A DNA stretch of 64,000 nucleotides from Vibrio tapetis subsp. tapetis (GCF_900233005.1 NZ_LT960612.1:372001-436000), one strand, 5' to 3'. Positions 52,373-61,644 are shown, counted from the stretch's first letter. Notes: generated from the letters alone by a model not told the origin. Translations and numbers: made by a program.

Positions 52373-53395
52373 ATGAGCACTAAAAAACGATTAAAACTGT
52401 CGGCCATCGCATTATCCATTTCATCACTTTCTGTAGGGACAGCCCTTGCTGTAGAAAATGTTAATGTCGATAACTTTGCCCGAGCAGAAAGTGACTCCAT
52501 GATACGCTCTCAGTTATCAGTCATTGGTGACATTGGGAAGTTATTTCACATGAGAGGACCAATACCGCTCGATCAGCAAGCAATTATTCGGATGAATATG
52601 GATACTCTTTACTCTGGTATAATCCTTGATTTGAGCGAACCAGCGGTGATCACGTTACCAGACGGTGGCGACCGCTATATTAGTATGCAAGTTATTAATC
52701 AAGACCACTACATCTATGGCAATACCGAAGCCGGTACATATACATTGACAAAGGAAAGTACCGGCAGTCGTTATGTAACAGTATCATTTCGAGTGCTGGC
52801 GAATGCGAATGATCCTACAGATATAATGCTGGCTAACCAGCTGCAAAATCAGATCTCGGTTAATACCCCATTCGTAGGTGTTGATCTTGAATTACCTGAA
52901 TGGGATCAGCGCCAATTAAAAATAGCAAGAGATGCACTAAATACTCTCGCTCTACTGGGCCTTGATGCATCTAAAGGTTTAGGCTTAGAAAACAAAGTAG
53001 ATCCTGTTCATCACCTACTTAGCACAGCATCTGGATGGGGAGGGTTACCGATTGAAAATGCTGCGTATGAAATACTCAGTGTCGAAAATAACGAGGCTGA
53101 TACACCTTATCAAGTCACCGTTAACGATGTGCCAGTGGACGCATTTTGGTCAATTACGGTTTACAATCGAGATGGGTTCTTAGAAGCTAATGATTTAGGC
53201 GTTAATAGTTATAATAGCTTAACAGCTAAACCCAATGACGATGGAAGTATCACCATTAACTTTGGTGACTGCACACCAGAAAAACGAAACTGTTTACCAA
53301 TAACGAATGGATGGAATTACCTAGTTAGAATGTATGAGCCCCAAGCAGAAATAATTTCTGGAGAATGGCGCTTCCCTGAGTTAATTAAGATTTAA
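52373..53395 (+). CDS. DUF1254/DUF1214 secreted protein
   Basis: A 340-residue exported protein with a signal peptide (LSAIALSISSLSVGTALA). The DUF1254 region has IIRMNMDTLYSGIILDLSEP and GGDRYISMQVINQDHYIYGN; the DUF1214 part has DAFWSITVYNRDGFLEANDL. The family is of unknown function and widespread. GAGGAATATT precedes the ATG. It follows the outer-membrane gene by 95 bp and is followed by a terminator. Confidence 0.9.
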   Translation: MSTKKRLKLSAIALSISSLSVGTALAVENVNVDNFARAESDSMIRSQLSVIGDIGKLFHMRGPIPLDQQAIIRMNMDTLYSGIILDLSEPAVITLPDGGDRYISMQVINQDHYIYGNTEAGTYTLTKESTGSRYVTVSFRVLANANDPTDIMLANQLQNQISVNTPFVGVDLELPEWDQRQLKIARDALNTLALLGLDASKGLGLENKVDPVHHLLSTASGWGGLPIENAAYEILSVENNEADTPYQVTVNDVPVDAFWSITVYNRDGFLEANDLGVNSYNSLTAKPNDDGSITINFGDCTPEKRNCLPITNGWNYLVRMYEPQAEIISGEWRFPELIKI

Positions 53396-53415
53396 GCATT
53401 CGCTGCACATTATCA

Positions 53416-53442
53416 AAACCCAGCTGAATTTCAGTTGGGTTT
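53416..53442 (+). terminator. Terminator after the DUF1254 gene
   Basis: AAACCCAGCTGA / TCAGTTGGGTTT (one G-T pair) with a 3-nt loop, then CTTTATTT. Confidence 0.85.
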
Positions 53443-53457
53443 CTTTATTTAGTTAAA

Positions 53458-53486
53458 GCGCTCGATGCATTTCATCGGGCGTTTTA
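53458..53486 (+). terminator. Second hairpin, tail-to-tail with the first
   Basis: CGCTCGATG / CATCGGGCG with one G-T pair, loop CATTT, then TTTT. The rest of this 383-bp gap (53487-53778) shows nothing I can identify except the start of the LysR leader. Confidence 0.5.
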
Positions 53487-53778
53487 CATTTTAAGGCAGT
53501 AGTTATTCTCTTTCCACTATAGATCTCCATTTATTTAGGATCATTACTGATCTAACTTAGTCTATTCTTAACATATAATTGAGGTCATTGTGTGGACAAG
53601 CCTGAAATGAAAATCATTATTTTTAATGTTAGAGAATGTTACTCAATCTTAATCGTAAGAGCCGTAACAATGATAAGGGCAAAGATCTGATTTGAGCGTT
53701 CAGCGTCTTCGGACAAAAAGTTTGCGTCACTGTCGTTGCACACTACAATGGAAGACTCTCAATAGTTAAGGGCTAACG

Positions 53779-54708
53779 ATGAAAGAACTTCGCGATTTAG
53801 ATTTAAATCTACTAAAACTATTGCAAGCTGTTGTAGAAACACGAAACACACATCAGGCCGCAGACAAATTGGGAATATCACAAACTAGTGTCAGCCGCGG
53901 TTTAGCTAAACTCAGAGAGACCTTTGGTGATCAACTTTTTATTCGTAAAGCTCATGGTGTTGAGCCTTCTGAGCTTGCTGAGAAACTTGCCGAAGCCGCC
54001 GATGAAATGTTTACACCTCTAGTAAAAGTCGTCGAATCTTATCAAAATTTCGACCCTCAGCAATTTAAAGGTGAAGTATCGATCGCAATGAACATCTTCA
54101 TGCTTGAGCAATGGGGAGATGGTATTTTTAGTGCTCTAAGCGAGGCATTACCTGCTGCCAGTTTTAAATTAGTTTATTGGCAAGAGCAAAGCTTAAATGA
54201 AATACTTAATGGCCAAATAGATTACTTACTCCTTTTTTCTCAGTTCCAATTGCCACAAGAGATTTACCAGCACCATTTAAAAGAAATAAAACTCAGCCTG
54301 ATTGCTCGTAAAGATCACCCTGTACTTAGTAAGAGTACTGCCCTAGAAGACATCCATCACCTTCCTATCACTCGGATACTCGCTGATGGGATTAACTCAA
54401 AACGCGCCCCGGTTGAAGACTTTTATTTAGCAAGAGGGTATAAAGCAAATATCGTTCTAACGACTCACAGTATTCGAGTTTTACTCAATAAATTAAAACA
54501 TTCTGACGCCTTGTCTTTTGGCAGTACGTTGGTAACTGAGAATGAGCCCGAATTGAGTTGTTACCCTCTTCCTACTATTCCAAAAGAGATGAGAACGATT
54601 CAAATTAACGGTGGATACCTGCAATCTAAACGCGGTTTTCCACTAAACCAACTGCTGCACCAAACAATACAAAATTTCTTCGATAAGATGATTCAGCCAG
54701 AGAAGTAA
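53779..54708 (+). CDS. LysR-family transcriptional regulator
   Basis: A 309-residue LysR protein. The N-terminus is LRDLDLNLLKLLQAVVETRN, with the recognition helix region ISQTSVSRGLAKLRETFGDQ and FIRKAHGVEPSELAEKL, the NodD/LeuO-like branch. It is a single gene between the DUF1254 and chaA genes; it could be the protein reading the 19-bp palindromes, but that is only a guess from its location. Confidence 0.9.
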   Translation: MKELRDLDLNLLKLLQAVVETRNTHQAADKLGISQTSVSRGLAKLRETFGDQLFIRKAHGVEPSELAEKLAEAADEMFTPLVKVVESYQNFDPQQFKGEVSIAMNIFMLEQWGDGIFSALSEALPAASFKLVYWQEQSLNEILNGQIDYLLLFSQFQLPQEIYQHHLKEIKLSLIARKDHPVLSKSTALEDIHHLPITRILADGINSKRAPVEDFYLARGYKANIVLTTHSIRVLLNKLKHSDALSFGSTLVTENEPELSCYPLPTIPKEMRTIQINGGYLQSKRGFPLNQLLHQTIQNFFDKMIQPEK

Positions 54709-55005
54709 CTCTTTATTATCAAGCAACATCATGATGTTTATCTATTTTCGAGCCTCTCGGAAATTAAAGACTAATTGATGTTCTTCTTGAAGAGTAAACC
54801 GCTCTCTTTGAGTGCACCTCCCGATTCACGCAGATCTGGAACGAGTCCATTCATAGAATCTCCATGAGACAGGCCATCATAAACATGACGTTCAGTCTCA
54901 ACATCAGTGCAGTCATTGATGCATTCGAGTAACACAGCGAAGCAGTACCTGTTAAAAATATCGTCGATGAAAAAATTCAGATCTGAGGTAAACATTGGCG
55001 CATTT
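54709..55005. other. Gene-poor spacer before the chaA leader
   Basis: About 300 bp without a supported gene. A minus-strand frame of 90 codons can be read from 55043 to 54771 with a TTG start, but there is no ribosome-binding site and no family resemblance, so I do not call it. Confidence 0.3.
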
Positions 55006-55024
55006 ATGAATTTCTCTAATTCAT
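55006..55024. promoter_or_regulatory. 19-bp palindrome, exact copy A
   Basis: ATGAATTTCTCTAATTCAT: 7-bp arms ATGAATT/AATTCAT around TCTCT. Identical to 61569-61587. It lies upstream of the chaA leader. Confidence 0.65.
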
Positions 55025-55061
55025 ATTCAACCTCTCCCCACAACCATAAACTATGAGCAAA

Positions 55062-55136
55062 TCACTACCTTATGGAGGGCGTAGTGAACATTCGCGAATC
55101 AACACGTTACTTGGACCTTACGGTGTTGGTATCAAC
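55062..55136 (+). other. Structured 5' leader of chaA
   Basis: Three hairpins follow one another: TCACTAC (55062) with GTAGTGA (55081), the palindrome ATTCGCGAAT (55090-55099), and CAACAC (55100) with GTGTTG (55123). The last can be replaced by GTTG-GTAT-CAAC (55125-55136). Alternative pairing next to the ribosome-binding site fits a regulatory RNA; no known riboswitch was recognised. Confidence 0.4.
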
Positions 55137-55148
55137 GAGAAGCTCAAA

Positions 55149-56240
55149 ATGTATAAGACTTTAAAACAAGAAAAAACGCTGCTCCTCGGTATTTTGACTG
55201 TAATATTCTTCAAGACTTTAGGTGAAAACATGCTTACCTCAAGTCTCTCAATTTTTTCTTATGTCATCACTACCGCCGTACTCTTTTATGTCGCAATGAC
55301 CGCAATTTTTGCGGTGGTTCGCCACTCAGACTCCTTAGCAATTAAGTTGGGAGACCCTTTCGGTACCCTCATTCTGACATTGTCGGTCATCTCATTGGAA
55401 GTGATCATGATCTCCTCTGTCATGTTGACTGGCGATCCAAATCCAGTTCTTGCCCGAGATACTATGTTCGCTGTGATTATGGCGGTATTAAATGGCTTTG
55501 TCGGTATTACCTTATTAGTTGGTGGGATGAAGTATCACACCCAGTCCTACAATTTGGATGGCATTAAAGCGTATTTGGTTGCCATTATTCCTCTTGCTAT
55601 GCTTTGTTTGATCTTGCCAAACTTTACCAGCAGTAGTGACAATGGAAACATGTCATTGAGCTTGATGGGCACATTGGTTCTCGCATCCATTGCGCTATAT
55701 GGCGTATTTCTATTCATACAAACACGTAGTCATACGCACTTCTTCATTGATGCCGACAATAAAAGTGAACACGACCACCACGGCCCTGTAAGCAGCAACC
55801 TATTTCACACTGTCATGCTCATTAGCTACTTGCTCATCGTGATACTTCTAGCAAAAGGGTTAGCCATTCCAATTAACGACAGTATTAGCGTTATGGGAGC
55901 TCCGGCAGCCCTTGGCGGCCTTGTCGTTGCCCTTATTATTCTCGCACCAGAAGCCGTTGGTGCCGTTAAAGCCGCTCTTACAAACCAACTACAGCGTGCT
56001 ATCAACCTGTTTTTCGGCTCGGTCTTAGCAACGATTGCACTGACCGTACCGGCTGTCTTATTGATCTCTGGTGTAATGGATCAGCCCTTGAAATTAGGCT
56101 TAGAATCCGCAGAAATGGTGTTGCTGGCCGCCACACTTCTCATGACCAGCGTTAGCTTTAGCAGCGGCAGAACCAACTCGCTAAATGGTGCGACCCATCT
56201 TGTTCTCTTCTTCGCTTATTTAATATTGATGTTCGACTAA
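55149..56240 (+). CDS. chaA: ChaA-type calcium/proton (sodium) antiporter
   Basis: A 363-residue membrane protein of the CaCA superfamily, about the length of E. coli ChaA. The two alpha repeats show GTLILTLSVISLEVIMISSV and LVVALIILAPEAVGAVKAAL, each with the key acidic residue. A His/Asp-rich loop (SEHDHHGPVSS) lies between. It exports Ca2+, Na+ or K+ in exchange for H+. The ATG at 55149 follows GAGAAGCTCAAA; an in-frame ATG at 55053 would add an untypical extension over the structured leader. Confidence 0.9.
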   Translation: MYKTLKQEKTLLLGILTVIFFKTLGENMLTSSLSIFSYVITTAVLFYVAMTAIFAVVRHSDSLAIKLGDPFGTLILTLSVISLEVIMISSVMLTGDPNPVLARDTMFAVIMAVLNGFVGITLLVGGMKYHTQSYNLDGIKAYLVAIIPLAMLCLILPNFTSSSDNGNMSLSLMGTLVLASIALYGVFLFIQTRSHTHFFIDADNKSEHDHHGPVSSNLFHTVMLISYLLIVILLAKGLAIPINDSISVMGAPAALGGLVVALIILAPEAVGAVKAALTNQLQRAINLFFGSVLATIALTVPAVLLISGVMDQPLKLGLESAEMVLLAATLLMTSVSFSSGRTNSLNGATHLVLFFAYLILMFD

Positions 56241-56250
56241 CACGAAGCAC

Positions 56251-56278
56251 AACAGCCAGATCATTAGACCGGGCTGTT
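56251..56278 (+). terminator. Hairpin between chaA and dedA-like gene
   Basis: AACAGCC / GGCTGTT perfect 7-bp stem, loop 14, no T-run; partial terminator or processing site. Confidence 0.45.
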
Positions 56279-56307
56279 ACGCCGTTTGATACCATTAAGG
56301 AAAGAGT

Positions 56308-56958
56308 ATGAATGAAATATTATCCGCCATTTGGGTACAAGATTTTGACACGCTACTTGAGATCAACTCACTCCATATCTTGCTGCTACTGCTTTCGGTT
56401 GTGTTATTTCTAGAGTCGAGTTTTGTGTTTTTGCCTCTCCCAGGAGACGGGCTGGTCTTGTTTGTAGGTGGGCTTGTTGGATTAGGTGCTGTGGATTTTT
56501 ATACCGCCCTGACTGCTCTCAGCTTATCAGCTTGTTTAGGTACGATTGTCGGCTATCTACAAGGGCGCTGGTTAGAAGGTTCACGCTTCATGAACAAAAT
56601 TGACGTCGTACTGCCTGACGATTCATTACCTAGAGCAAGGCGCCTTCTCAATAAATTCGGGTTCCTATCGTTGTTCGTATCTCGCTTTATCCCATTCGTT
56701 CGTGTTTTAACCCCAATGCTTATGGGTATTGCACACCTCAGCTTTATCCGCACAGTCATGATCAGCATGACCAGTTCCATCGTGTGGGTGTTAACCCTGC
56801 TTTATGCAGGAAAGTCCATTATGCGTCACCCGTTTCTACATCAACATCAAGAACTCATCACCAAGTGGTTTCTCTTCACCAGCTTAATGCTGATGACAAT
56901 TGCTTTTATCACCTTGTTTATCCGAATAATTCGCAAACGTAATCACATTGCAGTGTAG
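56308..56958 (+). CDS. DedA-family membrane protein
   Basis: A 216-residue membrane protein. The DedA signature is seen in FLPLPGDGLVLFVGGLVGLG, then GTIVGYLQGRWLEGSRFMNK and FLSLFVSRFIPFVRVLTPML followed by MGIAHLSFIRTV, including the conserved Arg and Pro residues. Related DedA proteins flip undecaprenyl phosphate or keep the proton gradient. AAGGAAAGAGT precedes the start. It lies 67 bp from chaA and 9 bp before mgtE. Confidence 0.9.
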   Translation: MNEILSAIWVQDFDTLLEINSLHILLLLLSVVLFLESSFVFLPLPGDGLVLFVGGLVGLGAVDFYTALTALSLSACLGTIVGYLQGRWLEGSRFMNKIDVVLPDDSLPRARRLLNKFGFLSLFVSRFIPFVRVLTPMLMGIAHLSFIRTVMISMTSSIVWVLTLLYAGKSIMRHPFLHQHQELITKWFLFTSLMLMTIAFITLFIRIIRKRNHIAV

Positions 56959-56967
56959 CCCATTATT

Positions 56968-58359
56968 ATGACCTTAATAACCGTTCCATTACCTAACACT
57001 GACGCCGAGCTGCTGTACTCCGAGTTAATTTCAGCAATGCAGTCCGGGACTAGTGATGGCATTATCAAACAAATAGAAAGTGCTAACCTGACCGACCTTC
57101 CATTCGTGATTAGAAAATTCACCAACGCACAATGTGAACAGTTTTGGGCGTTGCTTTGTACTCAAAAGCCTAATCTGGCTGCTGACTTTCTGGATTACCT
57201 AACAGAGCCAGAGCGTGCACTCTTATTTTCAAACCTTCCTATCGACAGCGCGAAAGACATTCTTTTACATATGCGTTCAGATGTTCGCCGCTCTCTATTA
57301 CGTAGCTTACCTAAACCACTTCACAAAGCCCTTGAATCCTCACTGCCCGAAACTTGGGAAAACGAAGAAAAAGCCGCAATGTCTTTTCCTAATGGCTCCG
57401 TGGGACGTATTTGCAAGAATGAGATCATTAAATTGGAAAGCTGGGCAACCACTTCAGACTTAGAGAACGTCTTGCGTGAAGGTGAGCAAAGCTCTGAACG
57501 AATTGAATGGCGCTACATTTATTTACACGACAAACGCGGTAACTACTTAGGTACAGTCAAAACTCGAGAACTGTTTCTCGCTCAATCTTGGGATAGATTG
57601 CTCGATCATATTGATACAAGTGTCCCCACCGTACCTGCGGATTTTGATCTCCAATCATTAAAAAGTGTGCTCGACTCTACCTCACACTCTACCGTTCCTG
57701 TTATCAACGAACATGGCTTTCAAATTGGCATTGTTGGTCATACCCAATTAAACCAGGCGTTATATGAGAAATCCGAACAACAACAACGTGAAGCCAGCGG
57801 TATATTTGGCGGCGACGAGTTTCGTACGATGCCGCTATTACAGCGTAATATCCGACGCCTCACCTTCTTGCTCCCATCAGTCATTTTGAGCTATGCCGCC
57901 GTATCGATCATCGCTTCTTTTGAACATATTATCGAGCAAGTAGCTGTATTAGCGGCCGTTTTGCCTTTAGTGGCTAACCTATCGGGCGCAGCGGGCAACC
58001 AATCCGTTGCCGTTTCTATTCGAGAACTATCGACTAAACATATTTCAGCCAAAGACTGGTTATTTGTCGTCGCCAAAGAGTTGCCTATTGGCGCTATCAA
58101 TGGCCTTGCTATTGGCCTGGTTATTGCCCTGCTCATGTTGGTTGCCCATGGCCAGCCAAGTCACTTATTACCGGTACTTGTTGCGGCGGCCTACACAATA
58201 TCGTCCACTCTCGCAGTCATGATCGGTGGCGCTTTGCCCCTAATTCTAAAACGCGTAAACCTCGACCCGGCGATGTTATCTAGCCCACTGCTCACCACAT
58301 TAACCGATGCGATTTCATTCTTTAGTGTTCTGTATCTTGCGCAGTTAATGCTTCTTTAA
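56968..58359 (+). CDS. mgtE: MgtE-type magnesium transporter
   Basis: A 463-residue protein: an N-terminal regulatory domain (residues of about 1-135), two CBS domains (residues of about 135-270), and five C-terminal helices with the pore sequence VLPLVANLSGAAGNQSVAVS. It imports Mg2+ in a self-limiting manner. The first residues are more diverged from standard MgtE than the pore. It is 9 bp after the DedA gene and forms part of a cation/envelope operon. Confidence 0.93.
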   Translation: MTLITVPLPNTDAELLYSELISAMQSGTSDGIIKQIESANLTDLPFVIRKFTNAQCEQFWALLCTQKPNLAADFLDYLTEPERALLFSNLPIDSAKDILLHMRSDVRRSLLRSLPKPLHKALESSLPETWENEEKAAMSFPNGSVGRICKNEIIKLESWATTSDLENVLREGEQSSERIEWRYIYLHDKRGNYLGTVKTRELFLAQSWDRLLDHIDTSVPTVPADFDLQSLKSVLDSTSHSTVPVINEHGFQIGIVGHTQLNQALYEKSEQQQREASGIFGGDEFRTMPLLQRNIRRLTFLLPSVILSYAAVSIIASFEHIIEQVAVLAAVLPLVANLSGAAGNQSVAVSIRELSTKHISAKDWLFVVAKELPIGAINGLAIGLVIALLMLVAHGQPSHLLPVLVAAAYTISSTLAVMIGGALPLILKRVNLDPAMLSSPLLTTLTDAISFFSVLYLAQLMLL

Positions 58360-58465
58360 CCTAGTTAGCTTAGCCAGTCACTTAGCCAATAATTTGAATC
58401 AATATTAAATCCACATTTATTAATTTAACCGCCACCCAATCACACAAAAACCTTAAGGGAAACTT

Positions 58466-59116
58466 ATGCATTTAGAAACTTTATTCACCTATTTGACTCT
58501 CACCGTTCTCGGCTTGTTGCCGATGATGAACCCGCCTGCCGCTGCCACCGTACTTCTTGGTTTAAGTAAGGGCCGAGACAAGAGTTACATCGTTTCACAA
58601 GCGAAAACTGTTGGGCTCTACCTGTTCATCGCCATGTGCATTACTTTTTTCATTGGTGCTTCTGTTTTAGAGTTATTTAGTATTTCAATTCCGAGCTTAC
58701 GCTTGGGTGGCGGAATTATCATTTGTGCGATTGGCTTCAACATGCTGTTTCCAAAACCAGAAAGCCTGGATGGCAGTGTCGGACAAGATTCTATTGCTTT
58801 AGTGCCCCTTACGATTCCATCACTGTGCGGTCCCGGCACAATGGCACTGATCATTAGCCTTGCGGCTGAAATCGCTTCTAGTGAAGAAGAGCTAGAAAAA
58901 ATAAGTATTTATACAGGCGTGCTTGGTGGGTTTGGTGTTGTGAGCTTAGTTGCCGCTTTTATTCTGAGCATGGCTTACCCGTTACTCAAAGCTCTGGGCC
59001 AAAATGGGATAAACGCGTTTACCCGAATCATGGGCTTTCTTCTTATCTGTATGGGTGTGCAATTCTTTACTATCGGTATTACAGAAATCGTACAAGACAT
59101 CGGCGCATTGCTGTAA
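58466..59116 (+). CDS. MarC-family membrane protein
   Basis: A 216-residue protein with six hydrophobic helices. The family start LTVLGLLPMMNPPAAATVLL and the second repeat VPLTIPSLCGPGTMALIISL are clear. Despite the name, MarC proteins are not proven drug exporters and their role is open. TTAAGGGAAACTT precedes the start. It stands 107 bp after mgtE, maybe with its own promoter, and ends before a terminator. Confidence 0.9.
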   Translation: MHLETLFTYLTLTVLGLLPMMNPPAAATVLLGLSKGRDKSYIVSQAKTVGLYLFIAMCITFFIGASVLELFSISIPSLRLGGGIIICAIGFNMLFPKPESLDGSVGQDSIALVPLTIPSLCGPGTMALIISLAAEIASSEEELEKISIYTGVLGGFGVVSLVAAFILSMAYPLLKALGQNGINAFTRIMGFLLICMGVQFFTIGITEIVQDIGALL

Positions 59117-59129
59117 TTTCTCAAATTAT

Positions 59130-59172
59130 AACTCCACGCTATAAATTGCTTATTGTGTGGGGTTTATTTTTA
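59130..59172 (+). terminator. Terminator of the MarC gene
   Basis: AACTCCAC / GTGGGGTT (one G-T pair) followed by a T-rich stretch TATTTTT. Confidence 0.65.
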
Positions 59173-59381
59173 AATAAAGGCCTCTAATTCCGATCCAACA
59201 GACCAAGACGATTCCTCTCAAAATACCCACTCATACATTACTAAATGTCCATGAGTCTTTGCCGTGACATTTAAAGCCCCCTTTACCCGTTAAAGGCTTG
59301 CGCCTTCATGCTACTAAATGTATCGATAATAGCACGCATCTTTAATCGAACTTTGTTGTTAAGTCGTTTATTTCTTAACGG

Positions 59382-59605
59382 TTAATACAAAAAAAACTGA
59401 TACCAACATTGTGACATCAACTTTCTCGTGAACAGCGTTAATAACGTGGCAAACCAAAGTCCGAATATGATGCTCACACCCATCGACTGGAAGAAGTCAT
59501 CAAATACCAAAGGGACATATCTAGTGTCGTGTTAATTACCGCCATGCAGGCAACAGATTGAACACCTTGTAAACATAAGTATGCGTAAAGGACGAACACG
59601 ATGAA
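59382..59605 (-). pseudogene. Degraded 3' end of an RND exporter
   Basis: On the minus strand one frame reads DTRYVPLVFDDFFQSMGVSI then IFGLWFATLLTLF and stops at 59382. Upstream, in other frames, pieces such as RVRPLRILMFT and KVFNLLPA appear. This order is that of the C-terminus of hydrophobe-amphiphile RND pumps. Frameshifts and stops show a decayed relic. The 544-bp gap around it (59117-59660) holds nothing else I recognise. Confidence 0.6.
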
Positions 59606-59660
59606 TTAGGAGCCTGTAATTCAAATTCTTGAGAATCACCTTACGGTAAAGAATATTCTT

Positions 59661-61460
59661 TTACCCATTCCTATTTGCGCGAACCGCTGAACTTTTCGCT
59701 GGGTACATGATGCTATCTTTGATCCCATCTTTAAATTCATAGCTAAAGTCAGGGAATGGGTAATTATTGTTATCCTGCCACTGCTTTACTGTCTCGGTCG
59801 CTTTCTCTTTAAGTTCATCATCTATAGGGTTAAGTGCCTGCGTGAGTTGGTATTGATTGGAGAATGCCAACTGAGCGCCTACCGCTTCAATTTGCTGCAT
59901 TACTGCAAACATCACATCCTCTTGCACTGCAAGAAACTCTTCATGATCTTTGCATATGATATAAGCGAGCAGATCGATGTTAATTGCAAACTCACCGACA
60001 CCCACAAACCTTGCTCTCACTGGCTCTTCATCGAGTTTAGGATGTTGTAAAAGCAACCGCCTGATACCAACAACCAAGAGTTTGAGTTGGTCTTGAGTTA
60101 GTTCCGAGCGCAACCTCAAACGGTGACTCATCCGGCGCTTATCCCGACGTTCTAGATTGTCAATTTCCATGTTGGCAAATTCTGAATTAGGAATCGTGAT
60201 TAAAGAACGTTCTAATGTTCTGATTCGCGTAGACCGTAACCCTATGCTCTCAATAGTACCCAGGTTATCGCCATAGCGGCAAAGTTCCCCAATTTTGATA
60301 CCACCATCAGCATACAAGGTAAGCCCATTAATCACGTTTTCCAGTACCGGACGAATCGCGAGCGCTACCGCCAAACCACCAACCCCTAAACCCGTCACGA
60401 TAGGCGAAATTGAGAAACCCATGAAATCGACCACATAGATGCCCAAAATAGCAATCGTGAGACCGCCAAAAATACGCGCGAGTACCGTAATTAAAGAAGA
60501 GTCGACATACTTACCTTCGTGTTTGTTAAACACATACAGTTCAGCGAAGTAATTAAAGATGGTCATGATCAACCAGGCCACGAAGAAAAACTGACCTATC
60601 AAGAATGAAGTCGACAGAAACTGATAGATCCCTCCGGTGATCCATATCCCGTCATCAATCACTTTTCGGGTAATAAAAAGAATACAGACGACCCCAATCA
60701 GAGATAACTGGCGGCCAACCTGCCATTTCAATCCATTTCGATACCAATGTAAGTTCCAACTTTCACCAAGAGAAAAGCTGACTTTAATCATAAATCGACA
60801 TAACAAAAATACGCTCACCAAAGCGAACCATTGCCAAAGAGGAATCGATGCATATAAGTTATTGAAGCTTTCTGGTAAAGACTGAATCAGTGACTTCGGA
60901 AACAGTGGGCCAGGACGAATTAAAAACTCATGGTACAAGTCAACTTCATGTTCACTTTTCTCAATAGACGCTGATATCAGGCGATACCATTTTGAGAGGC
61001 TATTAACGGAAGTAGTCGTAAATAGATATTGGCCGATCTTCTGATCACTGGTCTGCCTAGCAATTAAGATGTCTGTATTCGCGAGACGCCATTGGTTGCC
61101 AGCGTCCCCCGTTGGTGACATTATTTCTGAAGGATGTAATTGAACGTCTTGCCCTAACCTATTAAGAATTTCATGCAGCAAAATAATCCTTTCCATCACG
61201 ACCACAGTTCGACTGCGATTGGGAAGGTTTGACAAATCCATGGTACGCGTTACTTGGGTATAAGCATGCTTCGCTTCAGGTAAATGGAGCTGTTCAAGCT
61301 GCCAATACTTAATTACGAGTTCAGAGTACGTAACAAAACCAGACAAAGTGCTTTCAGGCGTCGCCGTGTCCACAAAATTGAGGTTTTCTTGGCCGTGAGT
61401 GAATGAACTAAACCAAACAATTTGGATTGAAAAGAAAAGCGTTAAAAGTCGAGCGACCAT
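59661..61460 (-). CDS. Large MscS-family mechanosensitive channel
   Basis: A 599-residue protein with an N-terminal signal peptide (VARLLTLFFSIQIVWFSS), a periplasmic domain (residues of about 30-190), several helices and the MscS core. The pore helix reads SPIVTGLGVGGLAVALAIRP, followed by VLENVINGLTLYADGGIKIG and IPNSEFANMEIDN of the cytoplasmic vestibule. Such channels release solutes on osmotic down-shock. The start at 61460 follows AAAGGTCAATT; the upstream in-frame start at 61502 is less likely. Confidence 0.92.
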   Translation of the reverse strand: MVARLLTLFFSIQIVWFSSFTHGQENLNFVDTATPESTLSGFVTYSELVIKYWQLEQLHLPEAKHAYTQVTRTMDLSNLPNRSRTVVVMERIILLHEILNRLGQDVQLHPSEIMSPTGDAGNQWRLANTDILIARQTSDQKIGQYLFTTTSVNSLSKWYRLISASIEKSEHEVDLYHEFLIRPGPLFPKSLIQSLPESFNNLYASIPLWQWFALVSVFLLCRFMIKVSFSLGESWNLHWYRNGLKWQVGRQLSLIGVVCILFITRKVIDDGIWITGGIYQFLSTSFLIGQFFFVAWLIMTIFNYFAELYVFNKHEGKYVDSSLITVLARIFGGLTIAILGIYVVDFMGFSISPIVTGLGVGGLAVALAIRPVLENVINGLTLYADGGIKIGELCRYGDNLGTIESIGLRSTRIRTLERSLITIPNSEFANMEIDNLERRDKRRMSHRLRLRSELTQDQLKLLVVGIRRLLLQHPKLDEEPVRARFVGVGEFAINIDLLAYIICKDHEEFLAVQEDVMFAVMQQIEAVGAQLAFSNQYQLTQALNPIDDELKEKATETVKQWQDNNNYPFPDFSYEFKDGIKDSIMYPAKSSAVRANRNG

Positions 61461-61568
61461 AATTGACCTTTGATTTAGTAGAGGAACTCTCTCAGAGAGC
61501 ATACGATTCTTACTATCAACATAATTAGTTAGAAAATTAAGAATGATTCACTATCAACCAGGGGGATA

Positions 61569-61587
61569 ATGAATTTCTCTAATTCAT
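61569..61587. promoter_or_regulatory. 19-bp palindrome, exact copy B
   Basis: ATGAATTTCTCTAATTCAT, identical to 55006-55024. It sits between the divergent MscS-type gene and the 26-codon ORF, ending 57 bp before the latter. Confidence 0.65.
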
Positions 61588-61644
61588 GTGCTTTGTGAAG
61601 AGTTTATGCGATAAATAATCATCAATAATCGATGGAGATAAACC

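Noticed and set aside
54771..55043. Minus-strand frame of 90 codons between lysR and chaA
   Set aside because: It needs a TTG start, has no ribosome-binding site, resembles no family and runs through the 19-bp palindrome, so I treat it as chance.
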